Source: an uncultured Tabrizicola sp. (lineage in GTDB: Bacteria > Pseudomonadota > Alphaproteobacteria > Rhodobacterales > Rhodobacteraceae). Taken from it: DNA of 5,907 bases. Below the pieces are notes generated by a model. That model saw nothing but the letters and a program-made list of their open reading frames with translations, did no database searches and was not told where the DNA came from. Below, in pieces: positions 1 through 5,729 of the stretch; position 1 is the first letter of the stretch; each line of letters starts with the position of its first letter. The translations under genes and the position numbers were made by a program. The DNA lies in the NCBI GenBank assembly GCA_937858255.1, contig CALLZQ010000354.1, forward strand, positions 1-5,907. Reading direction: 5' to 3'.

Positions 1-679
1 CTTTTCGGCGCTGTTTGTGCATTGCCGGGTTGACGGTGGGGTCCAATCGGGGCGGCAAGGTGCCGAGGGCGAGGATGGTCTGGCCTATCACCGCCTCGGA
101 AATGCCGAAGTCGCGGGCGATGGTGGTGGCGCTGTCCACCAAGAGGCGGGCGCCGATCACCAAAACGATCAGGCCGCCGATGGTCTCGGCCACCGCGCGG
201 CCCATCGCCGGGGGCGGGGGCAGCCCGTCCTCGGGTTCAGCCTTGCCAAAGAAAAACGCCGTGGCAAGGAAGGTCAGCAGACCGGCGACCAGCATCACGC
301 CTTCAACCCGCGTAACCGTGCCGTCCAAGAGCATCACCCAGACCGCCGCCGTCGCCCCCAGCATGAAGGCAAGGTCGCGCCAGATCTGTGTCACCGGGAT
401 CATCAGCGCCCCGATTGTGGCGGAAACGCCAAGGATCAGCAGGATATTGGCGATGTTTGACCCCAGCACATTGCCGATGGCGATGGCAGGCTGCCCCTCC
501 AGCGCCGCCTGAACCGAGACCAGCAACTCGGGCGCCGAGGTGCCAAAACCGACGATGGTCAGCCCGATCACCAGCGGAGAGAGGTGAAACCGGCGCGCGA
601 TGCCCGAGGCCCCGCGCACAAGAAATTCGCCGCCCAGAAACAGCCCGATCAGGCCGAGGGCGAAGAGGAAATAGGTCAA
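1..679 (-). CDS. Calcium/sodium antiporter family membrane protein (CaCA/YrbG type), 3' end cut by window edge
   Basis: This is an inner-membrane cation exchanger that would use the Na+ or H+ gradient to expel Ca2+. The 226 visible codons start at TTG (677-679); no ATG or GTG lies in frame just upstream, and an AGGAG sits 6 nt before the TTG. The translation opens with a hydrophobic helix (about residues 3-16). A canonical first alpha repeat follows: GFGTSAPELLVSV at 44-56, including the cation-binding Glu51, and GNVLGSNIANILLILG at 69-84. More hydrophobic helices lie at about 103-118, 126-144 and 163-181, with an acidic/proline-rich loop at 147-157. The second alpha repeat begins well (GQTILALGT, 199-207), but where the family has S-L-P-E-L the sequence reads L-P-P-R-L (208-212). 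The conserved Glu is therefore missing, and the last codons (QRRK) are not family-like. Family members are usually about 310-370 residues, so roughly a third is absent. The family call is firm; whether the gene is intact cannot be judged from this end. Confidence 0.88.
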   Translation of the reverse strand, partial: MTYFLFALGLIGLFLGGEFLVRGASGIARRFHLSPLVIGLTIVGFGTSAPELLVSVQAALEGQPAIAIGNVLGSNIANILLILGVSATIGALMIPVTQIWRDLAFMLGATAAVWVMLLDGTVTRVEGVMLVAGLLTFLATAFFFGKAEPEDGLPPPPAMGRAVAETIGGLIVLVIGARLLVDSATTIARDFGISEAVIGQTILALGTLPPRLDPTVNPAMHKQRRK

Positions 680-685
680 GATGCG

Positions 686-690
686 CTCCT
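686..690 (-). promoter_or_regulatory. Ribosome binding site that fixes the TTG start of the antiporter
   Basis: On the minus strand AGGAG lies 6 nt upstream of the TTG at 677-679. The nearby ATG (minus strand, at about 702-704) is in another frame and reaches a stop within ten codons, so it cannot start this gene. The spacing and strength of the AGGAG support TTG as the true start. Confidence 0.7.
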
Positions 691-744
691 GTTCTGTCTG
701 TGCATGACTTCGGTCCCGGGGCATGATTTGCAAGGGCGGCGTCA

Positions 745-754
745 GGAAATTTCC
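745..754. repeat. 10-bp perfect palindrome in the antiporter/phoX divergent gap
   Basis: GGAAATTTCC reads the same on both strands. It lies 66 bp upstream of the antiporter TTG and 20 bp from the first Pho-box repeat. It is an AT-centred island in otherwise GC-rich DNA, so it could be an operator or part of a promoter, but a single short palindrome is weak evidence. No recognised regulator is assigned to it. Confidence 0.3.
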
Positions 755-774
755 GCGCTGTGGCCGCCCCGCGC

Positions 775-803
775 CTGTCACAGAGGTTTCATCCCACTGT
801 CAG
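775..803 (+). promoter_or_regulatory. Pho box (PhoB binding site) upstream of phoX
   Basis: Three 7-bp direct repeats follow one another with exact 4-bp spacers: CTGTCAC (775-781), GTTTCAT (786-792) and CTGTCAG (797-803). The 11-bp period and the CTGTCAT-like core are the hallmark of the PhoB-binding Pho box known from enterobacteria and rhizobia. The outer repeats match CTGTCAT at 6 of 7 positions and the middle one at 5 of 7. The array ends 86 bp before the phoX ATG, leaving room for a -10 element and a leader. I see no convincing -10 hexamer. Phosphate-starvation control of a phosphatase gene is the expected biology, so sequence and context agree. Confidence 0.8.
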
Positions 804-889
804 CACAGGGTTACCGGGGCAGGGCAAAGACAGCCGCAAGGGCGCCCCAGACGGGGGGCTAGATCCTGTGCAAGCAAAGGAATGCCGCC

Positions 890-2833
890 ATGACCGATCC
901 CGACATCCGCCACATGTCCTTTGATGAGTTTGACGAGGCCCGCGATCCGCGCCCGGCAGAGCAAGAGTTCGACCGCGTGGTCGAGCGCGCCCTGTCCCGC
1001 CGCGGGTTCTTGCAAGGCGTCCTCGCCTTTGGCTCTGCCGCCACCGCCATGGGCCTGTCACCGCTGCTGAATTCCGGCTCGGCCCGGGCGCAGACCGCCG
1101 CCGCCAGCCGCTTTACCTTTACCCCGATCCCGATCGCCACCGATTTCGACGTGCATGTGCCTGAGGGCTATTCCTGGCGCCCGGTCGCCAAATGGGGCCA
1201 GCCGCTGTTCTCGGATGTGGCCGATTTCGATGCGCAGACCGGTACGACCGCCGCCGCCCAGGCCCGCGCCTTTGGTGAGAATACCGACGGGATGGAGCTG
1301 TTTTCCGTGGACGGGCGCGAGGTGATCTGCGTCAACCATGAATATGTGAACCTTGAGATCAACCTGCCGGGCCGCCCCGACGGCACCCCGCAGAGCGCCG
1401 AGGATGTGGCGCTGTTGCAGGCGGCGCAGGGTGTGGCGGTGTTTGAAATCGCCAAGGGCGATGCGGGTTGGGATGTGGTGCTGGACAGCCCCGATAACCG
1501 CCGCATCACCAATACCACGCCGATGGAACTGACCGGCCCCGCCGCCGGCCATCCGCTGTTGCAGACCGCCGCCGATCCCGAGGGGCGGACGGTGCTGGGC
1601 ACGCTGAACAACTGCGGCGCCGGGCGCACGCCCTGGGGCACCTATCTGACCTGCGAAGAGAACTTTAACGGCTATTTCGGCCATTCCGCCGCCCTGCCGG
1701 TCGAGGGTGAGACCGAGGATCAGGCCAAGGCGCGGGTCGAGGCTGCCGCCGCCACCCTGCCCAAAGAGTTCAAGCGCTATGGCATCGGCGCCGAGAGCGT
1801 CTATCGCTATCACGCCTTTGACGCGCGCTTTGACCTTTCCCAGACCCCGAATGAGCCGACCCGTTTCGGTTATGCCGGGGAACCCGCCCCCGCCGATCCG
1901 GCCGCGATGCCGAAAAAGCGCACCGCTCTGGGTCGCTTCAAGCATGAGAATGCCGCCTGTGCGCTGGCAGCAGACGGGCGCGTGGTGGTTTATCTGGGCG
2001 ATGATGAGCGCGGCGAGTTCCTTTACAAATGGGTCAGCCGTGATGCCTATGTTGAAGGTCAGCCGACCGAGACGCTCTTGGTCGAGGGCACGCTGTTCGT
2101 GGCGAAATTCGCCGATGACATGAGCGGGCAGTGGCTGGCGCTGACGCCCGAGACCACGGGGATGGAGGCGGCAGAGATCGCCATCCATACCCGGATGGCT
2201 GGCTCGAAACTGGGGGCCACGACCATGGACCGCCCGGAGTGGGTGGCGGTAAACCCGGTCGCGCCCGAGGCCTATTGCGCCCTGACCAACAACACCCGCC
2301 GCGGCGTCAAGCCGAATGCGGGGGGCGATGAAACCCCGGTCGGTGGCCCGAACCCGCGCGCCGAAAACCAGTATGGCCAGATTGTGCGCTGGTATCCGGT
2401 GGGGGGCGATCACGGGGCGGAGAGTTTCAAATGGGATCTCTTTGTGATGGCCGGCAACCCGGCGGTGCATAAGGATGCCTATGCCGGCAGCCCGAATGTG
2501 AATGAGGGCAATATGTTCAACTCGCCCGACGGGATGATGTTCGACCAGTTCGGCATGCTCTGGATCCAGACCGATGGCGATGACAGCAATGAGGGCGATT
2601 TTGCCGGGCAGGGCAATAATCAGATGTTGGTGGGCGATCCCGTCACCGGGCGGATCGAGCGTTTCCTGACCGGGCCGAAAGACTCCGAGATCACCGGCTT
2701 TACCGTCTCATCCGACCGCAGCACCATCTTTGTCGGCATCCAGCATCCGGGCGGAAGCTGGCCCGAGGCGGGGGGGCTGCCGCGCTCGGCCCTGATCGCC
2801 ATCCGCCGCGATGACGGGGCGGTGATTGCCTGA
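890..2833 (+). CDS. phoX: PhoX-family alkaline phosphatase, Tat-exported (DUF839)
   Basis: PhoX enzymes are periplasmic or extracellular phosphomonoesterases, with an iron/calcium active site, that release phosphate from organic esters during phosphate starvation. The 647-residue product is close to the usual length. It has the long N-terminal extension typical of the family, then a twin-arginine motif SRRGFLQG (36-43), a hydrophobic stretch (44-60) and a likely cleavage site ARA|Q after residue 67. Family signatures follow in order: NNCGAGRTPWGTYLTCEEN (240-258), with Cys242 the expected iron ligand and Glu256/Glu257 in the metal site; GRFKHENA (348-355); YLGDDERGEFLYKW (368-381); SPDGMMFDQFGMLWIQTDG (545-563); EITGFTVSSD (600-609) and IQHPG (617-621). 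No key motif is missing. The ATG at 890 is preceded by AAGGAA with 7-nt spacing. A Pho box lies upstream and an intrinsic terminator starts 18 bp after the stop, so the gene appears monocistronic. The cofactor roles are family knowledge, not visible in the sequence. Confidence 0.95.
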   Translation: MTDPDIRHMSFDEFDEARDPRPAEQEFDRVVERALSRRGFLQGVLAFGSAATAMGLSPLLNSGSARAQTAAASRFTFTPIPIATDFDVHVPEGYSWRPVAKWGQPLFSDVADFDAQTGTTAAAQARAFGENTDGMELFSVDGREVICVNHEYVNLEINLPGRPDGTPQSAEDVALLQAAQGVAVFEIAKGDAGWDVVLDSPDNRRITNTTPMELTGPAAGHPLLQTAADPEGRTVLGTLNNCGAGRTPWGTYLTCEENFNGYFGHSAALPVEGETEDQAKARVEAAAATLPKEFKRYGIGAESVYRYHAFDARFDLSQTPNEPTRFGYAGEPAPADPAAMPKKRTALGRFKHENAACALAADGRVVVYLGDDERGEFLYKWVSRDAYVEGQPTETLLVEGTLFVAKFADDMSGQWLALTPETTGMEAAEIAIHTRMAGSKLGATTMDRPEWVAVNPVAPEAYCALTNNTRRGVKPNAGGDETPVGGPNPRAENQYGQIVRWYPVGGDHGAESFKWDLFVMAGNPAVHKDAYAGSPNVNEGNMFNSPDGMMFDQFGMLWIQTDGDDSNEGDFAGQGNNQMLVGDPVTGRIERFLTGPKDSEITGFTVSSDRSTIFVGIQHPGGSWPEAGGLPRSALIAIRRDDGAVIA

Positions 2834-2851
2834 TCGACTGACCTGACCGCG

Positions 2852-2883
2852 AAAGGCCCGCGCCCCCCGCGCGGGCCTTTTTT
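2852..2883 (+). terminator. Intrinsic terminator after phoX
   Basis: A perfect 12-bp GC-rich stem (2852-2863 with 2869-2880) closes on a five-C loop. The 3' arm ends in T's that run into three more, giving six in a row (2878-2883). It starts 18 bp after the phoX TGA. The 5' arm also begins with AAA, so some function on the opposite strand is possible, but no minus-strand gene ends here. It should separate phoX from the downstream membrane-protein gene. Confidence 0.92.
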
Positions 2884-2945
2884 GCATCCGGGCTTGCGGG
2901 GGAGGGCGGGGGCGGTCACTCTGCCGGCAAAGAGGAGGGGCGGGC

Positions 2946-3395
2946 ATGACGGCAGAAACCCTGCGCTATGGCGCGATCATGGTGGCGGCGGGCATCGGCA
3001 TCCCGATCCTTGCGGCGCTGAATGCGCGCCTAGGGGCGCTGGTTGGTGCGCCGGCGGCGGCAGCGGCGGTCCTGTTCGCCGTGGCCTTTGCCGGTGCGGT
3101 GGCGGTGATGGTGCTGACCGGCAGCACCCGCGCCCTGGCCGAGATGCCGGGCCAGCCGCGCCATCTGTTTCTGGCAGGCCTGCTGGTCTGTTTCTATGTG
3201 CTGTCCGTCACCTGGGTCGCGCCGCGCTTTGGCCTTGGCAATGCGATCACCTGCGTTCTGTTGGGGCAGCTTGTCTCGGCGGCAGTGATCGACCAGTTCG
3301 GGCTGATGGGGGCGATGGTGCGGCAGGCCTCGCCCCTGCGCCTCGCCGGGCTGGGGCTGATGACACTGGGGGTGATCCTCACGCAAAAGGGGTAA
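2946..3395 (+). CDS. Small DMT-superfamily membrane protein, YdcZ/DUF606 type
   Basis: This is a 149-residue integral membrane protein with about five hydrophobic helices (roughly residues 9-29, 36-58, 73-93, 97-118 and 131-147). The segment GNAITCVLLGQLVSAAVIDQFGLMG (98-122) and the ending RLAGLGLMTLGVILTQKG (132-149) are characteristic of the YdcZ/DUF606 branch of the drug/metabolite transporter superfamily. Members are half-size proteins that probably work as dimers or paired subunits; their substrates are mostly unknown, and none can be inferred here. The ATG is well supported by AGGAGG (2933-2938) at 7-nt spacing. The gene begins 62 bp after the phoX terminator, so it is probably transcribed from its own weak promoter or by read-through. 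It converges on the response regulator gene, leaving only 26 bp between the two stops. A role linked to phosphate is not supported. Confidence 0.88.
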   Translation: MTAETLRYGAIMVAAGIGIPILAALNARLGALVGAPAAAAAVLFAVAFAGAVAVMVLTGSTRALAEMPGQPRHLFLAGLLVCFYVLSVTWVAPRFGLGNAITCVLLGQLVSAAVIDQFGLMGAMVRQASPLRLAGLGLMTLGVILTQKG

Positions 3396-3421
3396 AGGCG
3401 GCGGCCAGCCTGTTGGCGCCA

Positions 3422-4069
3422 TCATTCGCTGGCGCGGCCGGTGCCCTGCAAGACGCCGTGTTCAATCGCATAGCGCGTCAGCCCGGCGGTCGAGGAGATG
3501 CCCAGCTTGCGTTTGATGTTCTTGCGATGGGTTTCCACCGTGCGCACCGAGATGTCGAGCGCCAGCCCGACCTCTTTGTTCGACTTGCCCTGCGCCAGTT
3601 CCAGCAGGATGGTCTGTTCGCGGCTGGTCAGCGGTTCGCGCCCGTCCTCGCCCTGCGGGCGCAGACTTTCCGAGGCGCCGGTGCAGAGGTAACGCTCACC
3701 CGCCATCACCCGGTCAATCGCGGTCTTGACCTCTTCGGTCGGCACATCTTTCAGCAGATAGCCCATGGCGCCATGCGACAGCGCGGTCGAGATATATTCG
3801 GGGCTGTCATGCATCGACAGGATCAGGATACGGGTATCGGGGCGGCGTTCCAGAATGATCTCGGTCGCGGCAAGGCCCGATAGCTGCGGCATGTTGAGGT
3901 CGAGCAGCATGACATCGGGGTCCAGTTCGGCCACCCGGTCCACCGCCTCGCGCCCGTTGGTCAGGGTGCCGACCACGGCGATGTCGTCATAGGTTTCCAG
4001 TACGGCGCGAATGCCCTCGGCCACCATCGGGTGATCGTCCACGATCAGAACGCGCGTCTTTTCCGCCAT
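3422..4069 (-). CDS. NarL/FixJ-family response regulator (LuxR-type DNA binding)
   Basis: This 215-residue cytoplasmic transcription factor is the output half of the two-component pair. The receiver domain covers about residues 5-122: acidic pair Asp11-Asp12, phosphoacceptor Asp57 in the motif LLDLNMP, switch Ser85 (ILILSMHD) and Lys107 (GYLLKD). A linker (about 123-143) leads to a LuxR/GerE helix-turn-helix at about 146-207, with LTSREQTILLELAQGKSNKE (147-166) and a recognition helix near SVRTVETHRKNIKRKLGI (174-191). All phosphorylation residues are present, so it should be activated by a kinase, most likely the sensor encoded just upstream. Its ATG follows the kinase stop by 11 nt; a run of six G's (4075-4080) followed by AAGGC serves as ribosome binding site. 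It is therefore the second gene of a kinase-regulator operon. No clear T-tract terminator follows it. The likely target is the divergent TRAP operon, which is inference from position. Confidence 0.95.
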   Translation of the reverse strand: MAEKTRVLIVDDHPMVAEGIRAVLETYDDIAVVGTLTNGREAVDRVAELDPDVMLLDLNMPQLSGLAATEIILERRPDTRILILSMHDSPEYISTALSHGAMGYLLKDVPTEEVKTAIDRVMAGERYLCTGASESLRPQGEDGREPLTSREQTILLELAQGKSNKEVGLALDISVRTVETHRKNIKRKLGISSTAGLTRYAIEHGVLQGTGRASE

Positions 4070-4080
4070 GCCTTCCCCCC

Positions 4081-5496
4081 TTATGAGCCGCTGGCCCCCT
4101 GCGCCCGCGCCGTGCCGGTCGGCGGCAGCATATGCGACAGCGGCACCTGCGCCTCGATCAGCGTGCCCTCTTTGGTGGACAGGATGCGCAGCTTGCCGTC
4201 AAGCTGTTCCATGCGCTCGGCCATGTTGCGCAGACCGAGGCCGTCGCGCCGGGTGGCGGGCATGCCATTGCCGTTATCCTCGATCCGTACCACGGCGCCT
4301 TCCTTGGTGCCGCGCACCAGCATCCTGACCCGGCTGGCGCCGGAATGCCGCTCGACATTGGTCAGCGCCTCTTGGGCGATGCGGTAGAGCGCGATCTTGG
4401 CCTCTTGGTCCAGACGGTTGCGGAAGGGGTTGGTCTTGAACTCAACCTCGATCCCGGTGCGCTTGCCGAATTCCTCGGCCAGGGCTTGCAGCGCGGGGCC
4501 AAGGCCCAGATCGTCCAGAACACCGGGCCGCAGATCGCGGCTGATGCGGCGCACCTCTTGGATCGCGCCGTTCAGCGTGTCGATCCCCTGACCCAGACTC
4601 TCGCCCGCCCGCGCATCGCCCGCATTCAGCCGCCGCCGCGCCAGTTCCAGCGTATAGCGCACGCCGACGAGGATCTGGCTGATGGAATCGTGCAATTCGC
4701 GGGCAACGCGGCCGCGTTCCTCTTCCTGGGTGTCAAAGATGCGCTGGGTCAGCGCCTTGAGTTTGGCATCCGCCAGCCGCCGCTCACGGATGTTGATCAC
4801 CAGCCCGGACATGAAGACCAAGAGGACCGAGGCCAGGGTGATTGCGCCGATATAGATGAAGGTCCGGCGCACCCGTGCCTCGGTCTCTGCCCGGGCGGCG
4901 GCGACCGAGGCCAGCACGTCGTCGATAAAGACCCCGGTGCCGACCGACCACCGCCAGTCTTGCAGGCCGATGACATGGGTGATCATCCGTCCGTCACGCC
5001 CCGAAGAGGGTTTGGGCCAGATATAGGTGTGAAAGCCCGATCCCTGCCGGGCCATCTCGATCAGCTTGTCGACGACCGGGGTGCCCTCGGCATCGGAAAG
5101 GCCAGCCCAGTTCTTTTCGATCAGCCATGTCTGGCGGGGGCTGACGATGTTCTTGCCGTCGTAATCATAGACGAAAAAGAACCCGTCGCTGCCATAGGTC
5201 ATCGCGGCAAGGATCTGGGCAACCCGGGTCTTGGCCTCGTCATCATCGGGCAGGGCGTTGCCGTAGATGGGGCTAAAGGCGGTGCGGGCAATCGAGATGT
5301 AGTTCTTCAGCTCTTCACGCTTGGTGGCGATCAGCTTGGCCTCGAGCCCCGCGATTTCACGCGCGGACATGTCGGTAGCCTCGCGCGTTACCAGAACCGC
5401 GATCATCGCCGTGGCCAGAATCAGCGGCAGCGTCGCCAGAAGAAAGATCTTCTGGCCATAGTTCAGGCGAAAACGAGGGGGGCGCTGCGGGTCCAT
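4081..5496 (-). CDS. sCache-domain membrane sensor histidine kinase, NarX/HisKA_3 type
   Basis: This 471-residue inner-membrane sensor autophosphorylates on His and passes the phosphate to its partner regulator. Transmembrane helix 1 spans about 16-36. The periplasmic region (about 40-210) carries a single Cache domain of the sCache_2 kind, with the hallmark strings SDGFFFVYDYDGKNIVSPRQ (103-122), SGFHTYIWPKP (153-163) and DWRWSVGTGVFIDDV (180-194). Transmembrane helix 2 is at about 213-234. Next come a HisKA_3 dimerisation domain with EEERGRVARELHDSISQ (258-274, phosphoacceptor His269) and an HATPase domain with Asn380 in the N box (QEALTNVERHSG), DNGNG (407-411) and GLGL (419-422). All catalytic motifs are intact. 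sCache domains of related receptors bind small organic acids, so a carboxylate ligand fits the neighbouring TRAP gene; this is inference. The ATG at 5494-5496 leaves TM1 intact but has no recognisable Shine-Dalgarno upstream, which is odd. It forms an operon with the regulator gene 11 nt downstream. Confidence 0.94.
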   Translation of the reverse strand: MDPQRPPRFRLNYGQKIFLLATLPLILATAMIAVLVTREATDMSAREIAGLEAKLIATKREELKNYISIARTAFSPIYGNALPDDDEAKTRVAQILAAMTYGSDGFFFVYDYDGKNIVSPRQTWLIEKNWAGLSDAEGTPVVDKLIEMARQGSGFHTYIWPKPSSGRDGRMITHVIGLQDWRWSVGTGVFIDDVLASVAAARAETEARVRRTFIYIGAITLASVLLVFMSGLVINIRERRLADAKLKALTQRIFDTQEEERGRVARELHDSISQILVGVRYTLELARRRLNAGDARAGESLGQGIDTLNGAIQEVRRISRDLRPGVLDDLGLGPALQALAEEFGKRTGIEVEFKTNPFRNRLDQEAKIALYRIAQEALTNVERHSGASRVRMLVRGTKEGAVVRIEDNGNGMPATRRDGLGLRNMAERMEQLDGKLRILSTKEGTLIEAQVPLSHMLPPTGTARAQGASGS

Positions 5497-5582
5497 GGTC
5501 GAATCGCAGATTGATCGTTGCCGGGCAGGGGGTCAACGGCCAAGTCGGCGGCGCGGTCCGGGGCCGGACGACGCGGATTTTC

Positions 5583-5624
5583 GGCAATCTGGCCAGAAAA
5601 ACTGACCGGATCAGGGGCAATCTG
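5583..5624. promoter_or_regulatory. Candidate operator: direct repeats flanking a palindrome in the kinase/TRAP divergent gap
   Basis: Two identical 9-bp repeats, GGCAATCTG, lie at 5583-5591 and 5616-5624. Their starts are 33 bp apart, about three helical turns, which would put them on the same face of the DNA. Between them is an interrupted palindrome, CTGACCGGATCAG (5602-5614; arms CTGA/TCAG). The core CAATCTG also occurs inverted at 5507-5513, just before the kinase start. The rest of the 233-bp gap (5497-5729) shows no ORF that looks like a gene. A NarL-type regulator encoded next door would need such sites, but no consensus for this particular regulator is known to me, so the assignment is tentative. 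Confidence 0.4.
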
Positions 5625-5678
5625 CGTAGTAGTCGGTATTTCACGAAGCGGTGACTGCGGCTAGGGTCAGCCTTACCG

Positions 5679-5697
5679 GGGGTGCGAAGAGCGCCCC
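5679..5697 (+). other. Leader hairpin upstream of the TRAP binding-protein gene
   Basis: GGGGTGC (5679-5685) can pair with GCGCCCC (5691-5697) around a GAAGA loop, giving a 7-bp stem with one G-U pair in RNA. It ends 18 bp before the GGGAGG ribosome binding site. No T tract follows, so it is not an intrinsic terminator. It might stabilise the mRNA 5' end or be incidental in GC-rich DNA. Confidence 0.35.
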
Positions 5698-5729
5698 GTG
5701 GGCACATCATAATTCGGGAGGATTACCCT

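Noticed and set aside
15..512. Plus-strand open frames of 147-165 codons at the left edge
   Set aside because: They are shadows of the minus-strand antiporter, which has clear family motifs and a ribosome binding site before its TTG.
1058..2470. 470-codon open frame on the minus strand opposite phoX
   Set aside because: It is a shadow of the GC-rich phoX gene: Gly/Arg/His-rich, with no recognisable domain and no ribosome binding site, while the plus-strand frame has every PhoX motif.
3416..3435. Inverted repeat GCGCCA/TGGCGC at the convergent gene ends, considered as a terminator
   Set aside because: The stem is only 6 bp with an 8-base loop and no T tract on either strand, so it does not meet intrinsic-terminator criteria.
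2882..3883. 333-codon plus-strand frame spanning the YdcZ-type gene and the regulator
   Set aside because: It crosses two well-supported genes in different frames, starts inside the phoX terminator T tract and has a low-complexity Gly/Arg/Ala composition.
4132..5514. 460-codon open frame on the plus strand opposite the histidine kinase
   Set aside because: Its composition is typical of an antisense shadow (rich in Gly, Asp, His, Gln) and it lies fully across a kinase with all catalytic motifs intact.
5639..5667. Possible sigma-70 promoter for the TRAP gene (TTTCAC, 17 bp, TAGGGT)
   Set aside because: Each hexamer matches only 3 of 6 consensus positions, which is too weak to annotate in GC-rich DNA.
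5708..5713. CATAAT as a -10 element for the TRAP gene
   Set aside because: It matches TATAAT at 5 of 6 positions, but transcription would start inside or after the ribosome binding site, and no -35 lies at proper distance.
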